Both the position numbers and the translations under genes were made by a program. This document shows, one piece after another, positions 7,656 to 16,268 of a DNA stretch of 64,000 nt (positions are counted from its first letter, which is position 1; every line of letters begins with the position of its first letter). The notes below the pieces were generated by a model. That model had not been told where the DNA came from. It worked only from the letters and a program-made list of their open reading frames with translations, and ran no database searches. The stretch comes from Streptomyces uncialis (GTDB taxonomy: Bacteria; Actinomycetota; Actinomycetes; Streptomycetales; Streptomycetaceae): positions 1 to 64,000 of the forward strand of contig NZ_LFBV01000003.1 in NCBI RefSeq assembly GCF_001905345.1, written 5' to 3'.

Positions 7656-9001
7656 ACGTGCCCGCCCCCCGCAGCCGAGCCGCCGGCCTGGCCACAGCGG
7701 TCGCCACCGAGCAGGACGTGTTCGCCCTGCGGCGGCGGGCCAAGTTCGTCGCTCAGGCCGTCGGCCTCGACAACCGCGACCAGGTCCGCCTCGCCACCGC
7801 CCTCAGTGAGCTGGGGCGCGACCTGCTGCGTCCCGCGCCGATGACCGTCACCTTCGACGTTCTCCGGGAGCCGGCCGCGCTGAGGGCTTCACTGCGGTGG
7901 CGCGACGACCGCACGCCCAGCAACGAGTCGCTGGCCTCCGTCACCCGGCTGCTGCCGCAGACGAGTTACGAGTCTGCCCTGCACGCCCGGGTACGTGGGG
8001 CCGCGGCTTCCCACGGCGTCGGCGGCCGGATCGACATCGTCTGCCCGCTCCCGGCATCCGCCCCGGTCCCGGACATGGACCAGGTCGCGGCGCTTCTGGA
8101 GGCGGATGCACCCGCGAGCGCGATCGACGACCTGCGGGCACAGACCCGCGACCTGATGGCCGCGCTGGAGGAGGCACACGCCCAGCGCGACGAGCTCGAA
8201 CGCCTCAACGAGGAACTCACCGAGACCAACGCCGGGGTGATGGCCCTCTACGCGGAACTCACCGTCGAGCACAAGGACGTCGTCCAGCGCTACGGGGAAG
8301 AACACGAACTCGCCCTGACCCTCCAGCGCTCCTTCCTGCCGACCAGCCTCCCGGACAGCCCCGGCGTCGAACTCGCCTTCCGCTACCTGCCCTCCACCAC
8401 CACGGCCGAGATCGGCGGCGACTTCTACGAAGCCCTTCACACCCCCCACGGGCTCCTCCTGGCCGTGGGCGACGTCGCCGGGCACTCCATGCAGGCCGCC
8501 ATGGTCATGGGCCAGCTCCGCCACGCCCTCCGCGCCTACGCCGCCCAGGGGCACCCCCCTCACACCCTGCTGGAACACCTCGACCACCTGATGGGCCTGC
8601 ACCAGCCCGGCTGGACCACCAGCCTGTGCATCGCCCTGATCGAACCCGGCAACACGCGTATCCACATCGCCAACGCCGGTCACCTGCCGCCACTGCTCCT
8701 GCCGCCGGACGGCCCGCCGCGGTTTCTGCGCGAACACGGCCCCCTGCTCGGCATCGGGCTGCCCCAGCCGCCCGCTGTCAGCCACACCGTCGAGCCCGGC
8801 AGCCGACTCCTCATGATCACCGACGGACTCATCGAAAACCGCGACAGCGACCTCTACGCCCGTCTCGATCTCCTCGCCGCCACCGCCGCGACCGGCCCCG
8901 AGGAACCCGAAGCCCTCTGCACGAAACTCACGGAGGCATTCGCCGGGGATCCCGACGACGACATCATCATCTTCACCGCCAGAATCCGGCCCCCCGTATG
9001 A
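7652..9001 (+). CDS. RsbU-like SpoIIE phosphatase with degenerate kinase domain
   Basis: 449 residues; GTG start overlaps the previous gene by four bases. Residues 1-140 resemble a GHKL anti-sigma kinase domain, but the N-box reads ALSELGRDLLR, with Asp in place of the Mg-binding Asn, so it is probably a binding module and not a kinase. A coiled coil follows (about 155-215, EEAHAQRDELERLNEELTE). Residues 225-449 are a complete SpoIIE/PP2C domain: EIGGDFYEA, GDVAGHSMQAAM, NAGHLPPLL, ITDGLIENR and DDDIIIFTA. Such enzymes dephosphorylate STAS anti-anti-sigma proteins. As the last overlapping gene of the stressosome operon it is the likely output phosphatase activated by RsbT. Confidence 0.87.
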   Translation: MNVPAPRSRAAGLATAVATEQDVFALRRRAKFVAQAVGLDNRDQVRLATALSELGRDLLRPAPMTVTFDVLREPAALRASLRWRDDRTPSNESLASVTRLLPQTSYESALHARVRGAAASHGVGGRIDIVCPLPASAPVPDMDQVAALLEADAPASAIDDLRAQTRDLMAALEEAHAQRDELERLNEELTETNAGVMALYAELTVEHKDVVQRYGEEHELALTLQRSFLPTSLPDSPGVELAFRYLPSTTTAEIGGDFYEALHTPHGLLLAVGDVAGHSMQAAMVMGQLRHALRAYAAQGHPPHTLLEHLDHLMGLHQPGWTTSLCIALIEPGNTRIHIANAGHLPPLLLPPDGPPRFLREHGPLLGIGLPQPPAVSHTVEPGSRLLMITDGLIENRDSDLYARLDLLAATAATGPEEPEALCTKLTEAFAGDPDDDIIIFTARIRPPV

Positions 9002-9217
9002 AGCCCGCGCCCCCGCCTCCGCGTGAGCGCACCGGACGGAACCCTGACCGGGTCCCGGCCGTTTCCCCCCTTGAGGGCAGGTACCTTCCGCACCCGCGGC
9101 GCCCCGTCGGTCGGTGTCGGGTGCTCGGGTGCTGCGGCGGGACCGTCGGGCCGGGTCCGTAGGGTGTGCGAGGGAAGCGACCAGGTGAACAGGCGCTCGG
9201 CAGGTAAGGCAGGCTCC

Positions 9218-9667
9218 ATGGACCAGGCTGCGGACGGCAACGACGAGCAGCTGCAAGCCGGTGCGCTCAAATCCTCCACGCAGTTCCACGGCACGGAAGC
9301 CGTCGCGCAGGCCCGCGCCAGGGCCCACACGTTCCTCGCCGGCCTGCGGAACGAGCACGGTGTGCCCGTCTCCGGCCTCGCCGCGGAACTCGTCGAACTC
9401 GTGGTCAGCGAACTCGTCACGAACGCCCGCAAGTACGCCCCCGGCCCCTACCTGCTGACCCTCGAACTCCGCGACGTCTGCGTCGAGGTGAGCGTCCGGG
9501 ACAGCAACCCCGCCCTGCCGACGATCCTGGCACCCGACCCTTATCGCATCGGCCGACACGGGCTCGAAATTGTCGCGGCCTCCGCGCAGACCTTGCGCAT
9601 CGAGCGGGAACCCGGCGGCAAACGCATCACCGCGGCCGTCGCCCTGGCCGGCCCCGCGGACAGCTGA
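9218..9667 (+). CDS. RsbW/SpoIIAB-like anti-sigma kinase
   Basis: 149 residues from the ATG at 9218. An in-frame GTG at 9185 has a better ribosome binding site (AGGGAAG) and would add 11 residues. The GHKL motifs are N-box VVSELVTNARKYAPG (about 65-79), DSNPALP for the G1 loop, and GRHGLEIVAA for the lid. This short form is the Streptomyces type of anti-sigma-factor kinase. It starts 200 bases after the stressosome operon on the same strand and is followed by a STAS gene, so these two may form a regulator pair. Target sigma factor unknown. Confidence 0.8.
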   Translation: MDQAADGNDEQLQAGALKSSTQFHGTEAVAQARARAHTFLAGLRNEHGVPVSGLAAELVELVVSELVTNARKYAPGPYLLTLELRDVCVEVSVRDSNPALPTILAPDPYRIGRHGLEIVAASAQTLRIEREPGGKRITAAVALAGPADS

Positions 9668-9822
9668 GGGTCACCCGTCCCACTCCTCGTCATGCTGCCC
9701 ACCGCCCCGGCTCCGAAGCGGACCAGGCACCGAGTGCCGGACGACGCTGCCCGCCTTGCAGGTACGGTCTGTCCCACTCCCACCCCCACACCCGATACCC
9801 GATACCCGGAGGAAAGAAGAGC

Positions 9823-10146
9823 GTGCAGCACGAGCAGAAGGGGGCATCGCAGCCCATCGTGATCCGTGTGACCGGCGAGCTGGACATGGACCGGGCGCAA
9901 GCGCTCCGCGTCGACCTCGGCGAGGCCATCGAAGCGGCGCCCGGATCCGCCGCCGTGACCGTCGACCTCAGCGGCCTGACCTTCTGCGACTCCTCAGGGC
10001 TCAACGTGCTCCTCGGCGCCCGCCTCCACGCGCAGGAAGCAGGCCACGTCCTGCGCCTCGCCGGACCGCCCCGGCAGGTGCTGAACCTTCTGGAGATGAC
10101 CGGCGCGATCGCCTTGTTCCCCATCGACCGGACCCCGCCCACCTGA
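9823..10146 (+). CDS. STAS anti-anti-sigma factor
   Basis: 107 residues from a GTG preceded by GGAGGAAAGAAGAGC, a strong ribosome binding site. The STAS domain fills the protein: IVIRVTGELDMDRAQALR, then VDLSGLTFCDSSGLNVLL with the phosphorylated Ser of the CDSSG loop. It closely follows the BldG/RsbV pattern. The gene lies 155 bases after the anti-sigma kinase and would be its substrate in the standard partner-switching scheme. Confidence 0.87.
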   Translation: MQHEQKGASQPIVIRVTGELDMDRAQALRVDLGEAIEAAPGSAAVTVDLSGLTFCDSSGLNVLLGARLHAQEAGHVLRLAGPPRQVLNLLEMTGAIALFPIDRTPPT

Positions 10147-10617
10147 GCCACCACGGGTACCCGCGTACGTCTCCCCGGCAGGGCGTTGCGGCACTCATCT
10201 CCACGAAGGCGGGCCCACCACGTGCGGTCGCGGGCCTTGCCTGTGCCTCGCGCCAAGTGGCGGGAGGTTACGCGACGGCTGCCGTCAGAGCCGGGCGGTG
10301 GGCGAACACCCCGAAGGTGCCCGTCATCCCCAGATGCCACCGGACCAGTGGGCTCAGGGGTCCGATCAGGACCAGGGGGCAGGCAGCGCGGGCAGACGCT
10401 GGAGTGCGGCCGGTTCCCGTGCCTTCACCTCCCACTGGGCCGGACGGGCGGGTTCGAAGCCGTGGCGGCGGACACATCGCGCCGCCGGTCCACATCTGCG
10501 GACTCCCTCACCGGCTGTGAACGCGCCGTCACCTCACGGGGAAGTAGTGGCCAGGCCCAGCTCTTCGCACACCTCGGTGCGGCGGGACACCATCTCGCCA
10601 GCCGGTATGCGGCCTGC
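10147..10617. other. intergenic, no supported gene
   Basis: About 470 bases between the STAS gene and the convergent thioredoxin gene. No frame carries a recognisable motif or ribosome binding site. Confidence 0.45.
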
Positions 10618-10956
10618 TCACAGGTGGGCGTCCAGGAACTCCCTGAGCGCGGCCCCGGCCATCGGACCGCTCCCGGCCGCAGTCGCCTCGCCCCGATCGA
10701 TCAGCACGAAGGAGGGCGCGCCGGTGACGCCGTACCGCCGTACAGGGCCGGGGCACCTGGCGATGTCGGCCCGCACGACGATCAGCCGCCCCTGGTAGGC
10801 GTCGGCCGCCTCCCGCACCAGGGGCTCCATTTCCTTGCATGCTGCCACGGCCTTGGGCCACACCCCGTGGAAGTACGCGAGTACCGGGACGTCCGCCCTC
10901 GCCAGGATGAACTCGAACTCGGCGTCCTCCTGGGGTTGATGGACCCTGTCTGCCAT
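10618..10956 (-). CDS. thioredoxin-fold protein lacking the first active-site Cys
   Basis: 112 residues from the ATG at 10956. Thioredoxin topology is clear: VPVLAYFHGVWP, helix CKEMEPLVREAADAY, VVRADIARCPGPVRRYGV, then the cis-proline loop TGAPSFVLIDRGE. The active-site WCGPCK is replaced by WPKAVAACK, so only the second cysteine remains and three residues are inserted. Classical dithiol reduction is therefore unlikely; a monothiol, chaperone or peroxidase-coupling role is possible. Thioredoxins of this WPK type recur in Streptomyces as far as I recall. It sits 81 bases downstream of the helicase gene on the same strand and may share its transcript. Confidence 0.75.
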   Translation of the reverse strand: MADRVHQPQEDAEFEFILARADVPVLAYFHGVWPKAVAACKEMEPLVREAADAYQGRLIVVRADIARCPGPVRRYGVTGAPSFVLIDRGEATAAGSGPMAGAALREFLDAHL

Positions 10957-11037
10957 CGGCACTCCTTGACGCTGCACTCGACGTGAGGCAGTGGGTGCCT
11001 CCTTGTGTCTGCTGCCCGAGGTGGCGCGCACCGCCCG

Positions 11038-12447
11038 TCAGTGGGCCTTGCGCACACGGCCGGCCTTGCGGGCCTCTGCCATCATGCGCGCCTCCGCGGC
11101 TTTCCTGGATTCCTTCGGCGGGCGGGCGCCCAGACCCCGGAACGCCGCGTTGCCGGTGTTTGCCTTGTCCTGCACCGGCGGGCGCTTCGCGCCGGTGATC
11201 GTGGTCAGCCTCTCCTCGCCGGAGCGGACCTGGGTGACCGTGGGCCGGATGCCGGCATCCGACATCATCCGGTTCACGTCCCGGCGCTGGCTTGGCGTGA
11301 CCAGGGTGACCACACTGCCGGACTCGCCGGCACGCGCGGTGCGCCCGCCGCGGTGGAGGTAGTCCTTGGGTTCGGAGGGAGGATCGACGTTGACGACGAG
11401 GTCCAGGTGCTCGACGTGGATGCCACGGGCGGCAACGTTGGTGGCCACCAGCACCGTGATCGCGCCGTCCTTGAACCGGGCCAGCGTGTGCGTTCGCTGC
11501 GGCTGCGACTTCCCGCTGTGCAGAGCACCTGCCTTGATGCCGCTGCTCCGCAGATGGCGGGTGAACTGATCCACAGCCTGCTTGGTGTCCAGGAACATCA
11601 GCACCCGCCCGTCCCGGGCCGCGATCTCGGTGGCTGTCGCGTATTTGTCGGCGGGATGGACGTTCAGCACGTGGTGCTCCATCGTCGCGACCGAACCCTC
11701 CGCCCGGTCGACCGTGGCGAGCACCGGCTCACTCAGATGGTCCCTGACAAGTTGATCGACGTTCCGGTCGAGCGTCGCGGAGAACAGCATCCGCTGCCCG
11801 CCGCGGGGAACCTGCTCCAGGATCTGCGAGACCTGCGGCAGGAAGCCCATGTCGCACATCTGGTCCGCCTCGTCCAGCACCGCGATCCGTACCCGGTCCA
11901 GGTGGCAGTCCCGCCGGGTGACGAGATCGGCCAGCCGTCCCGGCGTCGCCACCACGACCTCGGCACCCGCCCGGAGAGCCGCCGCCTGCCGGTTGATCGC
12001 CAGCCCGCCCACCACGGTCACCGACCGTAGTCCGAGCGCCTCCGCATAGGGAGCCAGCACCTCGCTCACCTGCTGCGCGAGTTCCCTCGTCGGCACCAGG
12101 ACCAGCGCGAGGGGGCGCTTCGGTTCGGCGCGATGGCCCGCCGTACGGGCGAGGAGCGCCAGCCCGAAGGCGAGGGTTTTCCCCGATCCGGTCCGCGCGC
12201 GGCCCAGGACGTCCCGGCCGGCCAGCGCGCTGGGCAGGATGGCCGCCTGGATCGGGAACGGATCCCGTACGCCGAGCTCCGCCAGCACCCTCATCAGCTC
12301 GACCGGCAGTTCCAGGTCCGCGAAGGACACGGCCGGCGGAAGGCCGGGGGCCGACGTCCCCGGCACTGAGAGCTCGCCCTGCGGGGCCCTCCCCTGGTCA
12401 GACCTGCCTGGTCCGGAGCGGCCGAAGGAGGGCTGCTTCGCCTTCAT
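11038..12447 (-). CDS. DEAD-box ATP-dependent RNA helicase
   Basis: 469 residues from the ATG at 12447, preceded by AGGAAGG. All helicase motifs are visible: Q-motif region PFPIQAAILPSAL, motif I ARTGSGKT (about 90), PTRELAQQ, TPGRL, VLDEADQM (motif II), FSAT (III), ARGIHVEHLD (V) and HRGGRTARAG (VI). The C-terminal 70 residues are basic (ESRKAAEARMMAEARKAGRVRK), like RhlE/CshA-type enzymes that use a basic tail for RNA contact. It would unwind structured RNA, often during cold stress. A perfect hairpin sits in its leader. Confidence 0.93.
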   Translation of the reverse strand: MKAKQPSFGRSGPGRSDQGRAPQGELSVPGTSAPGLPPAVSFADLELPVELMRVLAELGVRDPFPIQAAILPSALAGRDVLGRARTGSGKTLAFGLALLARTAGHRAEPKRPLALVLVPTRELAQQVSEVLAPYAEALGLRSVTVVGGLAINRQAAALRAGAEVVVATPGRLADLVTRRDCHLDRVRIAVLDEADQMCDMGFLPQVSQILEQVPRGGQRMLFSATLDRNVDQLVRDHLSEPVLATVDRAEGSVATMEHHVLNVHPADKYATATEIAARDGRVLMFLDTKQAVDQFTRHLRSSGIKAGALHSGKSQPQRTHTLARFKDGAITVLVATNVAARGIHVEHLDLVVNVDPPSEPKDYLHRGGRTARAGESGSVVTLVTPSQRRDVNRMMSDAGIRPTVTQVRSGEERLTTITGAKRPPVQDKANTGNAAFRGLGARPPKESRKAAEARMMAEARKAGRVRKAH

Positions 12448-12480
12448 GGGGTCCTTCCTCATTTCGATGCCCTGAACGGG

Positions 12481-12514
12481 CCGGGGCCCGTGCCTTGTCC
12501 GGCACGGGCCCCGG
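12481..12514 (-). promoter_or_regulatory. hairpin in the leader of the DEAD-box helicase gene
   Basis: CCGGGGCCCGTGCC and GGCACGGGCCCCGG form a perfect 14-bp stem with a 6-nt loop, beginning 34 bases upstream of the helicase start codon. In an RNA helicase leader this could be an attenuator or a substrate for autoregulation. It could equally be a terminator of upstream transcription. Only the structure is seen. Confidence 0.5.
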
Positions 12515-12799
12515 TTGTCTGCGAGCGTGACCCCCGACCTTACCAGCGCCGGACTCACGTCAGCCGTCCCGCCGCCCGGCCGGTGACGGACTCGTTCTCG
12601 CGCGGCTCCCAGCGCCGGCCACATCACCACCCTGCGAATGCCTCACCGCCCAGGACCACCGAAACCTGGCTTTGTGAGTGAGCTGCGAGAGCTCCCGCAG
12701 CTCAGCCGGGAACGAGCAGCCAGGCCGGCTTCAGCGTCTCCGCCCGTCGGGCCGGCCGAAGCCGAGGAGGGAGGACCCCTCCGGTCGTCGTCAGGTGAG

Positions 12800-13335
12800 A
12801 GGGGCGACAAGGAGCGGTGGCATTGTCCGCGTGCGGATCGGGCACCGCCCGCGCCCGGCAGACAGCGTTCTCCACCAGGCGCCGGGCGGACGCGCGCGGC
12901 ACGCCGGTGAGGTAGTCGGTCAGGACGTGATCGTCGTCGCCGTAGGGCTCGTAGGCGTCGTCGCTGGTGAGGAGGAGCCGTCCGGGGCGGGCCTGTCCAC
13001 GGACGGTCTCCGCGGCGGGGTGGCGTAGCGTTCTTCGGTCTGCTTGCCGTCCGAGCCCGCGCCGAGGCAGGCGGTGAGGGCGTTGCGGTCTCCGTGGCCG
13101 TCGTAGGCGCGGCGTTGGTTGTGGTCCTCGGGGATGAGGCGGAGGTGTCCGTCGAGGAGGAGGTACAGGGACGGTCCGGCTGCCCGGTCGCCCTCGCCCT
13201 CGCCCTCGCCCTCGCCCTCGCCCTCGGCGGATGCTGCGGAGCGGGTTCACCGTCCCACGCCTCCGCCCTCATCGCCGCCACATGGGTGTGGCCCGCGCTC
13301 TCCACATCCAGCCGGCCCGGTAACGCGGTCAGCAG
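12800..13335 (-). pseudogene. frameshifted PP2C-type protein phosphatase remnant
   Basis: Protein-like sequence runs through three minus-strand frames: LPGRLDVESAGHTHVAAM, then YLLLDGHLRLIPEDHNQ and NALTACLGAG, then GRLLLTSDDAY, ARRLVENA and DPHADNATA. Together these follow the PP2C order (HLRLIPEDHN, the R-N-x-L-T-x-x-LG element, LLLxSDD, and D-N-x-T). At least two frameshifts are needed, and the N-terminal metal site is missing. One shift adjoins a (CCCTCG)6 tract, a natural slippage site. Either the gene is dead or the sequence contains indel errors. Confidence 0.6.
13191..13226. repeat. hexanucleotide tandem repeat, six copies of CCCTCG
   Basis: Six perfect copies of CCCTCG inside the broken PP2C gene. 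In the likely coding frame it encodes alternating Glu-Gly. Changes in copy number would keep frame, so the adjoining frameshift lies outside the repeat. Confidence 0.85.
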
Positions 13336-13400
13336 AGCACCACTCCCCCCGCCTCTCCGGAGACCGCCGTCTCGACGCACGTGTGCGCGGGTGATCCCGG

Positions 13401-13841
13401 TTAGTGGCGGCCGGTGGCCAGGATGACGAGGAACTGGCCGCCGCCCGCCTCGATACCGGCGGTCACGGGCAGCCCCGGTACCAGTCGGGAGAACCGGTCC
13501 TCCAGCCAATCCGCCGCCTCTTGAGCGTCCTTCCTGGTCGGGCACCGGCCCACCATCTCGCGGCCTCCCTTGCGCGACAGCCTTTCGGCAACGGCGAGCA
13601 GCGGCGCGGGTTCGACTACGTACAGGCGCTCCGGCCAGGCGATGACCGCCTTGACCGCGCCCTTGCGGGTATTGCACCCGCGATGCGCGAGCCGCTCGGC
13701 GACCTTGGCCTTCCGGTCTGCGGTGCGGCTGTCGACACTGGGCCCCCGCGGGTCGTTCACCGACTCGTCGGGGTCGACCGGTTCGTCACACACCCAGCAC
13801 CGCCAGCCGTCGCGCTCGGCCACATCATCAAGAAGACTCAT
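13401..13841 (-). CDS. HNH-like zinc-motif protein
   Basis: 146 residues. It begins MSLLDDVAERDGWRCWVC and has a Cys-x2-Cys pair (residues 15 and 18), followed by VDSRTADRKAKVAERLAHRGCNTRKG. The spacing, with a second zinc pair near HRGCN, recalls the HNH nuclease fold, though the exact catalytic His-Asn-His set is not obvious. The C-terminal half (WPERLYVVEPAPL to ILATGRH) appears to be a separate alpha/beta module. Homologues with this architecture recur in Streptomyces as unnamed proteins. It is monocistronic as far as can be seen. Confidence 0.6.
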   Translation of the reverse strand: MSLLDDVAERDGWRCWVCDEPVDPDESVNDPRGPSVDSRTADRKAKVAERLAHRGCNTRKGAVKAVIAWPERLYVVEPAPLLAVAERLSRKGGREMVGRCPTRKDAQEAADWLEDRFSRLVPGLPVTAGIEAGGGQFLVILATGRH

Positions 13842-14218
13842 CCGAGCAAACTAACCTGCCCGGCCCCCACCCACGCACCAGGGCCCGGCAACGCCTCAAC
13901 ACGGGGCGGCTGGGATGAGCGCGGCGCTCTGGTCCGGCACCGGCTCCACGACAGCTGCCCGCCCGCAGTGAGGAAGGCGTTGACGCTGAACCACCGCACC
14001 ATGTTGGGCCCCGGGCGGGGCGTCCGGTTCGAGGACATACCGGCTGTACGCAGCTTCGCGAGCCGGCACCACGCGGGGTGACCACAGGCAAGGCCGCTCC
14101 GGCTACGAGTCGTGGCCGGAGCGGGCCGACTGATCTTGCTGGACTTCGCCCCGGATGCGATGGAGATCGCCTCACAGCCGTTCCGGCTCCACTTTCAGCG
14201 CGGCACCTTCGGCGACTT
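13842..14218. other. intergenic, no supported gene
   Basis: About 375 bases between the HNH-like gene and the phosphotransferase gene, both leftward. Nothing coding or clearly structured was recognised. Confidence 0.4.
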
Positions 14219-15130
14219 CTACAGGCCGCCCGGTCGCTTGTTCATCATGTCGAGGGTCGGCCAAGGAGGACCGCCGCGCAGTACGCGCAGAAACTCCTCT
14301 CCGAAGCGCCTCCCGTTCGGAAACTGGTCGCCAAGCTCCCAACGCCACGCGGCGACCATCGCGAGAACGAGCTGTCGACACTCGTCCAGAAGCCCTTGGT
14401 CGATGTTCGGGTAGTTGTTGCAGACCGCCTCGGGAACATGGGCGAGGTCGAACTCGACGGGTCCACGACAGCACGTCTCCAGGTCGATGAACAAAGGGCC
14501 GTTCCCCGTGCTGAGCACATTGCCCGGATGCGGCTCTCCGTGGAGCAGCTGCTCCACGGCGCCGCGCTTCTCGATCGCGCTTCGCAGGCCGGCCAGCCTC
14601 CCGCCGAGGAACACTCGGTCTGCGTCGGCGAGCTCCGGCGAGCGGTCCGGGTCGGCGACAACTCCTTCCGCCTCAGCGATCCGGTCCGTGAACCTCAGGC
14701 TCGGCATATCGACGTCGCGCATGCTGGCGTGCAGCTGCTCCAGCGCCTTGGCGTATTCGACCGGTGAGAAGCGAGGTGCCACAGGCTCGTAGTAGGTCCA
14801 CAGCGTGACTGCGAATCCATCACGCGTGTACACACGCGGGTCCGCCCGAGGCTCCAAGGGGCACACCGGGCATCCGATCTCGGTGAGCCGCTGAGCGAGC
14901 TCGACTTCGAACTGTGCAACCTCTCGCCCCACAGGGGCGACTCGGGCAAAGACGTCGCATGGAGTCAGCCGCAGCGCCAGCTTGTTCGAGTTGTGGAGAA
15001 CGATCGCGTCGTCGGCCGGGAGGTCGAGCAACGTGGCGACCGAAGTCGCAGCCGCGATCGCACGCGTGACATCGGTGATCTCCACCCTTGAATCTTGGCA
15101 CAGGTGAGCGACAGAGGTGCCGACAATCAT
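14219..15130 (-). CDS. aminoglycoside phosphotransferase (APH) family protein
   Basis: 303 residues. The kinase-like core shows the Brenner motif LLHGEPHPGNVLST (His-Gly-Glu for the usual His-Gly-Asp, with the Asn kept) and FIDLETCCRGPVEFDLAH, equivalent to the metal-binding DFG-like segment. The N-terminal lobe has KLALRLTPCDVFARV. The catalytic Asp is thus Glu, which some APH/choline-kinase relatives also show. The family phosphorylates antibiotics, homoserine or other small hydroxyl compounds; the substrate is unclear. A GTG at residue 16 could be the real start. Confidence 0.78.
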   Translation of the reverse strand: MIVGTSVAHLCQDSRVEITDVTRAIAAATSVATLLDLPADDAIVLHNSNKLALRLTPCDVFARVAPVGREVAQFEVELAQRLTEIGCPVCPLEPRADPRVYTRDGFAVTLWTYYEPVAPRFSPVEYAKALEQLHASMRDVDMPSLRFTDRIAEAEGVVADPDRSPELADADRVFLGGRLAGLRSAIEKRGAVEQLLHGEPHPGNVLSTGNGPLFIDLETCCRGPVEFDLAHVPEAVCNNYPNIDQGLLDECRQLVLAMVAAWRWELGDQFPNGRRFGEEFLRVLRGGPPWPTLDMMNKRPGGL

Positions 15131-15154
15131 GGCTCTTCGTATCAGCCAGGCCTC

Positions 15155-15340
15155 TCACTCAACCTTCGCCGGGAATCGCTCAACCTTCACTGCGAGGTAG
15201 ACGCAGCGCGCTGGCGCATGCCCGGCGTCACCGCCCGTGTCGATCATGGCGACCCGCATGCCGACGTCGCGCAGCCATGCCGTGGCGTGCTCGGTCAGCC
15301 GCCCCCGTTGGCCAGTCCGAGCTTCCCCGCTGGACAACAC
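15155..15340 (-). pseudogene. C-terminal fragment of a GNAT acetyltransferase
   Basis: The segment LTEHATAWLRDVGMRVAMIDTG followed by GDAGHAPARCVY matches the motif-B region of GNAT enzymes (normally ETGGDAGHAPARRVYEKAGF). The acetyl-CoA loop is missing upstream and the C-terminal strand is lost after CVYLAVKVERF. It is a relic lying between two intact divergent genes. Confidence 0.5.
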
Positions 15341-15412
15341 TTTCGCGGCTCAGCGCCGGGGATGGCCCCGCCGGTAGAGTCGCTCCGGGGAGAGCGCTGA
15401 TCTGGGGGACTC

Positions 15413-16144
15413 ATGACGGCAACGGATGCACCGCCCATCGTCTTGGTACACGGGACGCGGTTCAGTGCGGGACAGTGGAGCCCGCAGCTCGCCGCACTTC
15501 AAGCAGACTTCCCGGTAGCCGCCGTCGACCTGCCTGGCCACGGCACCCGCTCCGCTCAACCCTGGAGCCTGAACGCGGCGACGGAGATCATCGCTTCCGC
15601 GGTGGACTCGCTCGACCGCGGGCCGGCTCTGGTCGTCGGGCACTCGCTCGGCGGATACGCCTCACTGGAGTTCGCGCGGCGCTGCCCGGAGCAGCTGCGC
15701 GGGCTGGTCCTTACGGGGGCCAGCGCCTCAACTTGTGGCCCGTGGGCGACGCCGTATCGGTGGGTCGCCGGGCTCATCCCTCGCATACCGGCGGACCGGT
15801 TGGCCCGGTGGAACGACCGGTTGCTGCGCCGGCTCTATCCTCCCGAGGTGGTGGAGGCGACCATCCGCTCCGGCTACGCCTTCCACACTGTGTCGGCCGC
15901 CTGGGGCGAGGTGCTGGGCCGATTCGACGCGGGTGCGATGCGTCATGTGGCGGCGCCCGTGCTCATCCTGAACGGCGAGAAGGACACCGTCTTCCGGTCC
16001 GGCGAGATCGACTTCGTCCGCGCGCATCCGAACGCCCGCGTCGAGTTGATCCCGCGGGCAGGACATCTCGCGAACTTCGACGATCCAGATGCCTTCACCG
16101 AAGCCGTTCGCCGCTTCGCCCGGCATCTGTCTGTTCGCAGCTGA
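15413..16144 (+). CDS. alpha/beta-hydrolase
   Basis: 243 residues from the ATG at 15413, preceded by TGGGGGAC. The fold is complete: oxyanion region PIVLVHGTRFSAGQW, nucleophile elbow VVGHSLGGYAS (Ser about residue 82), Asp in ILNGEKDTVF, and catalytic His in RAGHLANFDDP near the end. Length and order fit esterases or thioesterases of the non-haem peroxidase/lipase clan. It is monocistronic and the substrate cannot be predicted. Confidence 0.85.
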   Translation: MTATDAPPIVLVHGTRFSAGQWSPQLAALQADFPVAAVDLPGHGTRSAQPWSLNAATEIIASAVDSLDRGPALVVGHSLGGYASLEFARRCPEQLRGLVLTGASASTCGPWATPYRWVAGLIPRIPADRLARWNDRLLRRLYPPEVVEATIRSGYAFHTVSAAWGEVLGRFDAGAMRHVAAPVLILNGEKDTVFRSGEIDFVRAHPNARVELIPRAGHLANFDDPDAFTEAVRRFARHLSVRS

Positions 16145-16268
16145 GTGCGCCATAGTCAGAGGCTCTGCGCCGTAGCAGTCATCGCGCTCGGCGCGTACAC
16201 GATCGCCACGGCCAGGTAACGACCCTCCCTGGCGCGGTTCCCGGTACACCGGTGGCCCCCGGGAACGG

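Noticed and set aside
7889..9559. 556-residue minus-strand frame
   Set aside because: Fully antisense to two clear partner-switching genes; its Gly/Val/Glu-rich pattern is a GC3 shadow.
10268..10495. Short minus-strand frame ending in VRWHLGMTGTFGVFAHRP
   Set aside because: Looked protein-like, but no family was recognised, and no start or ribosome binding site supports it.
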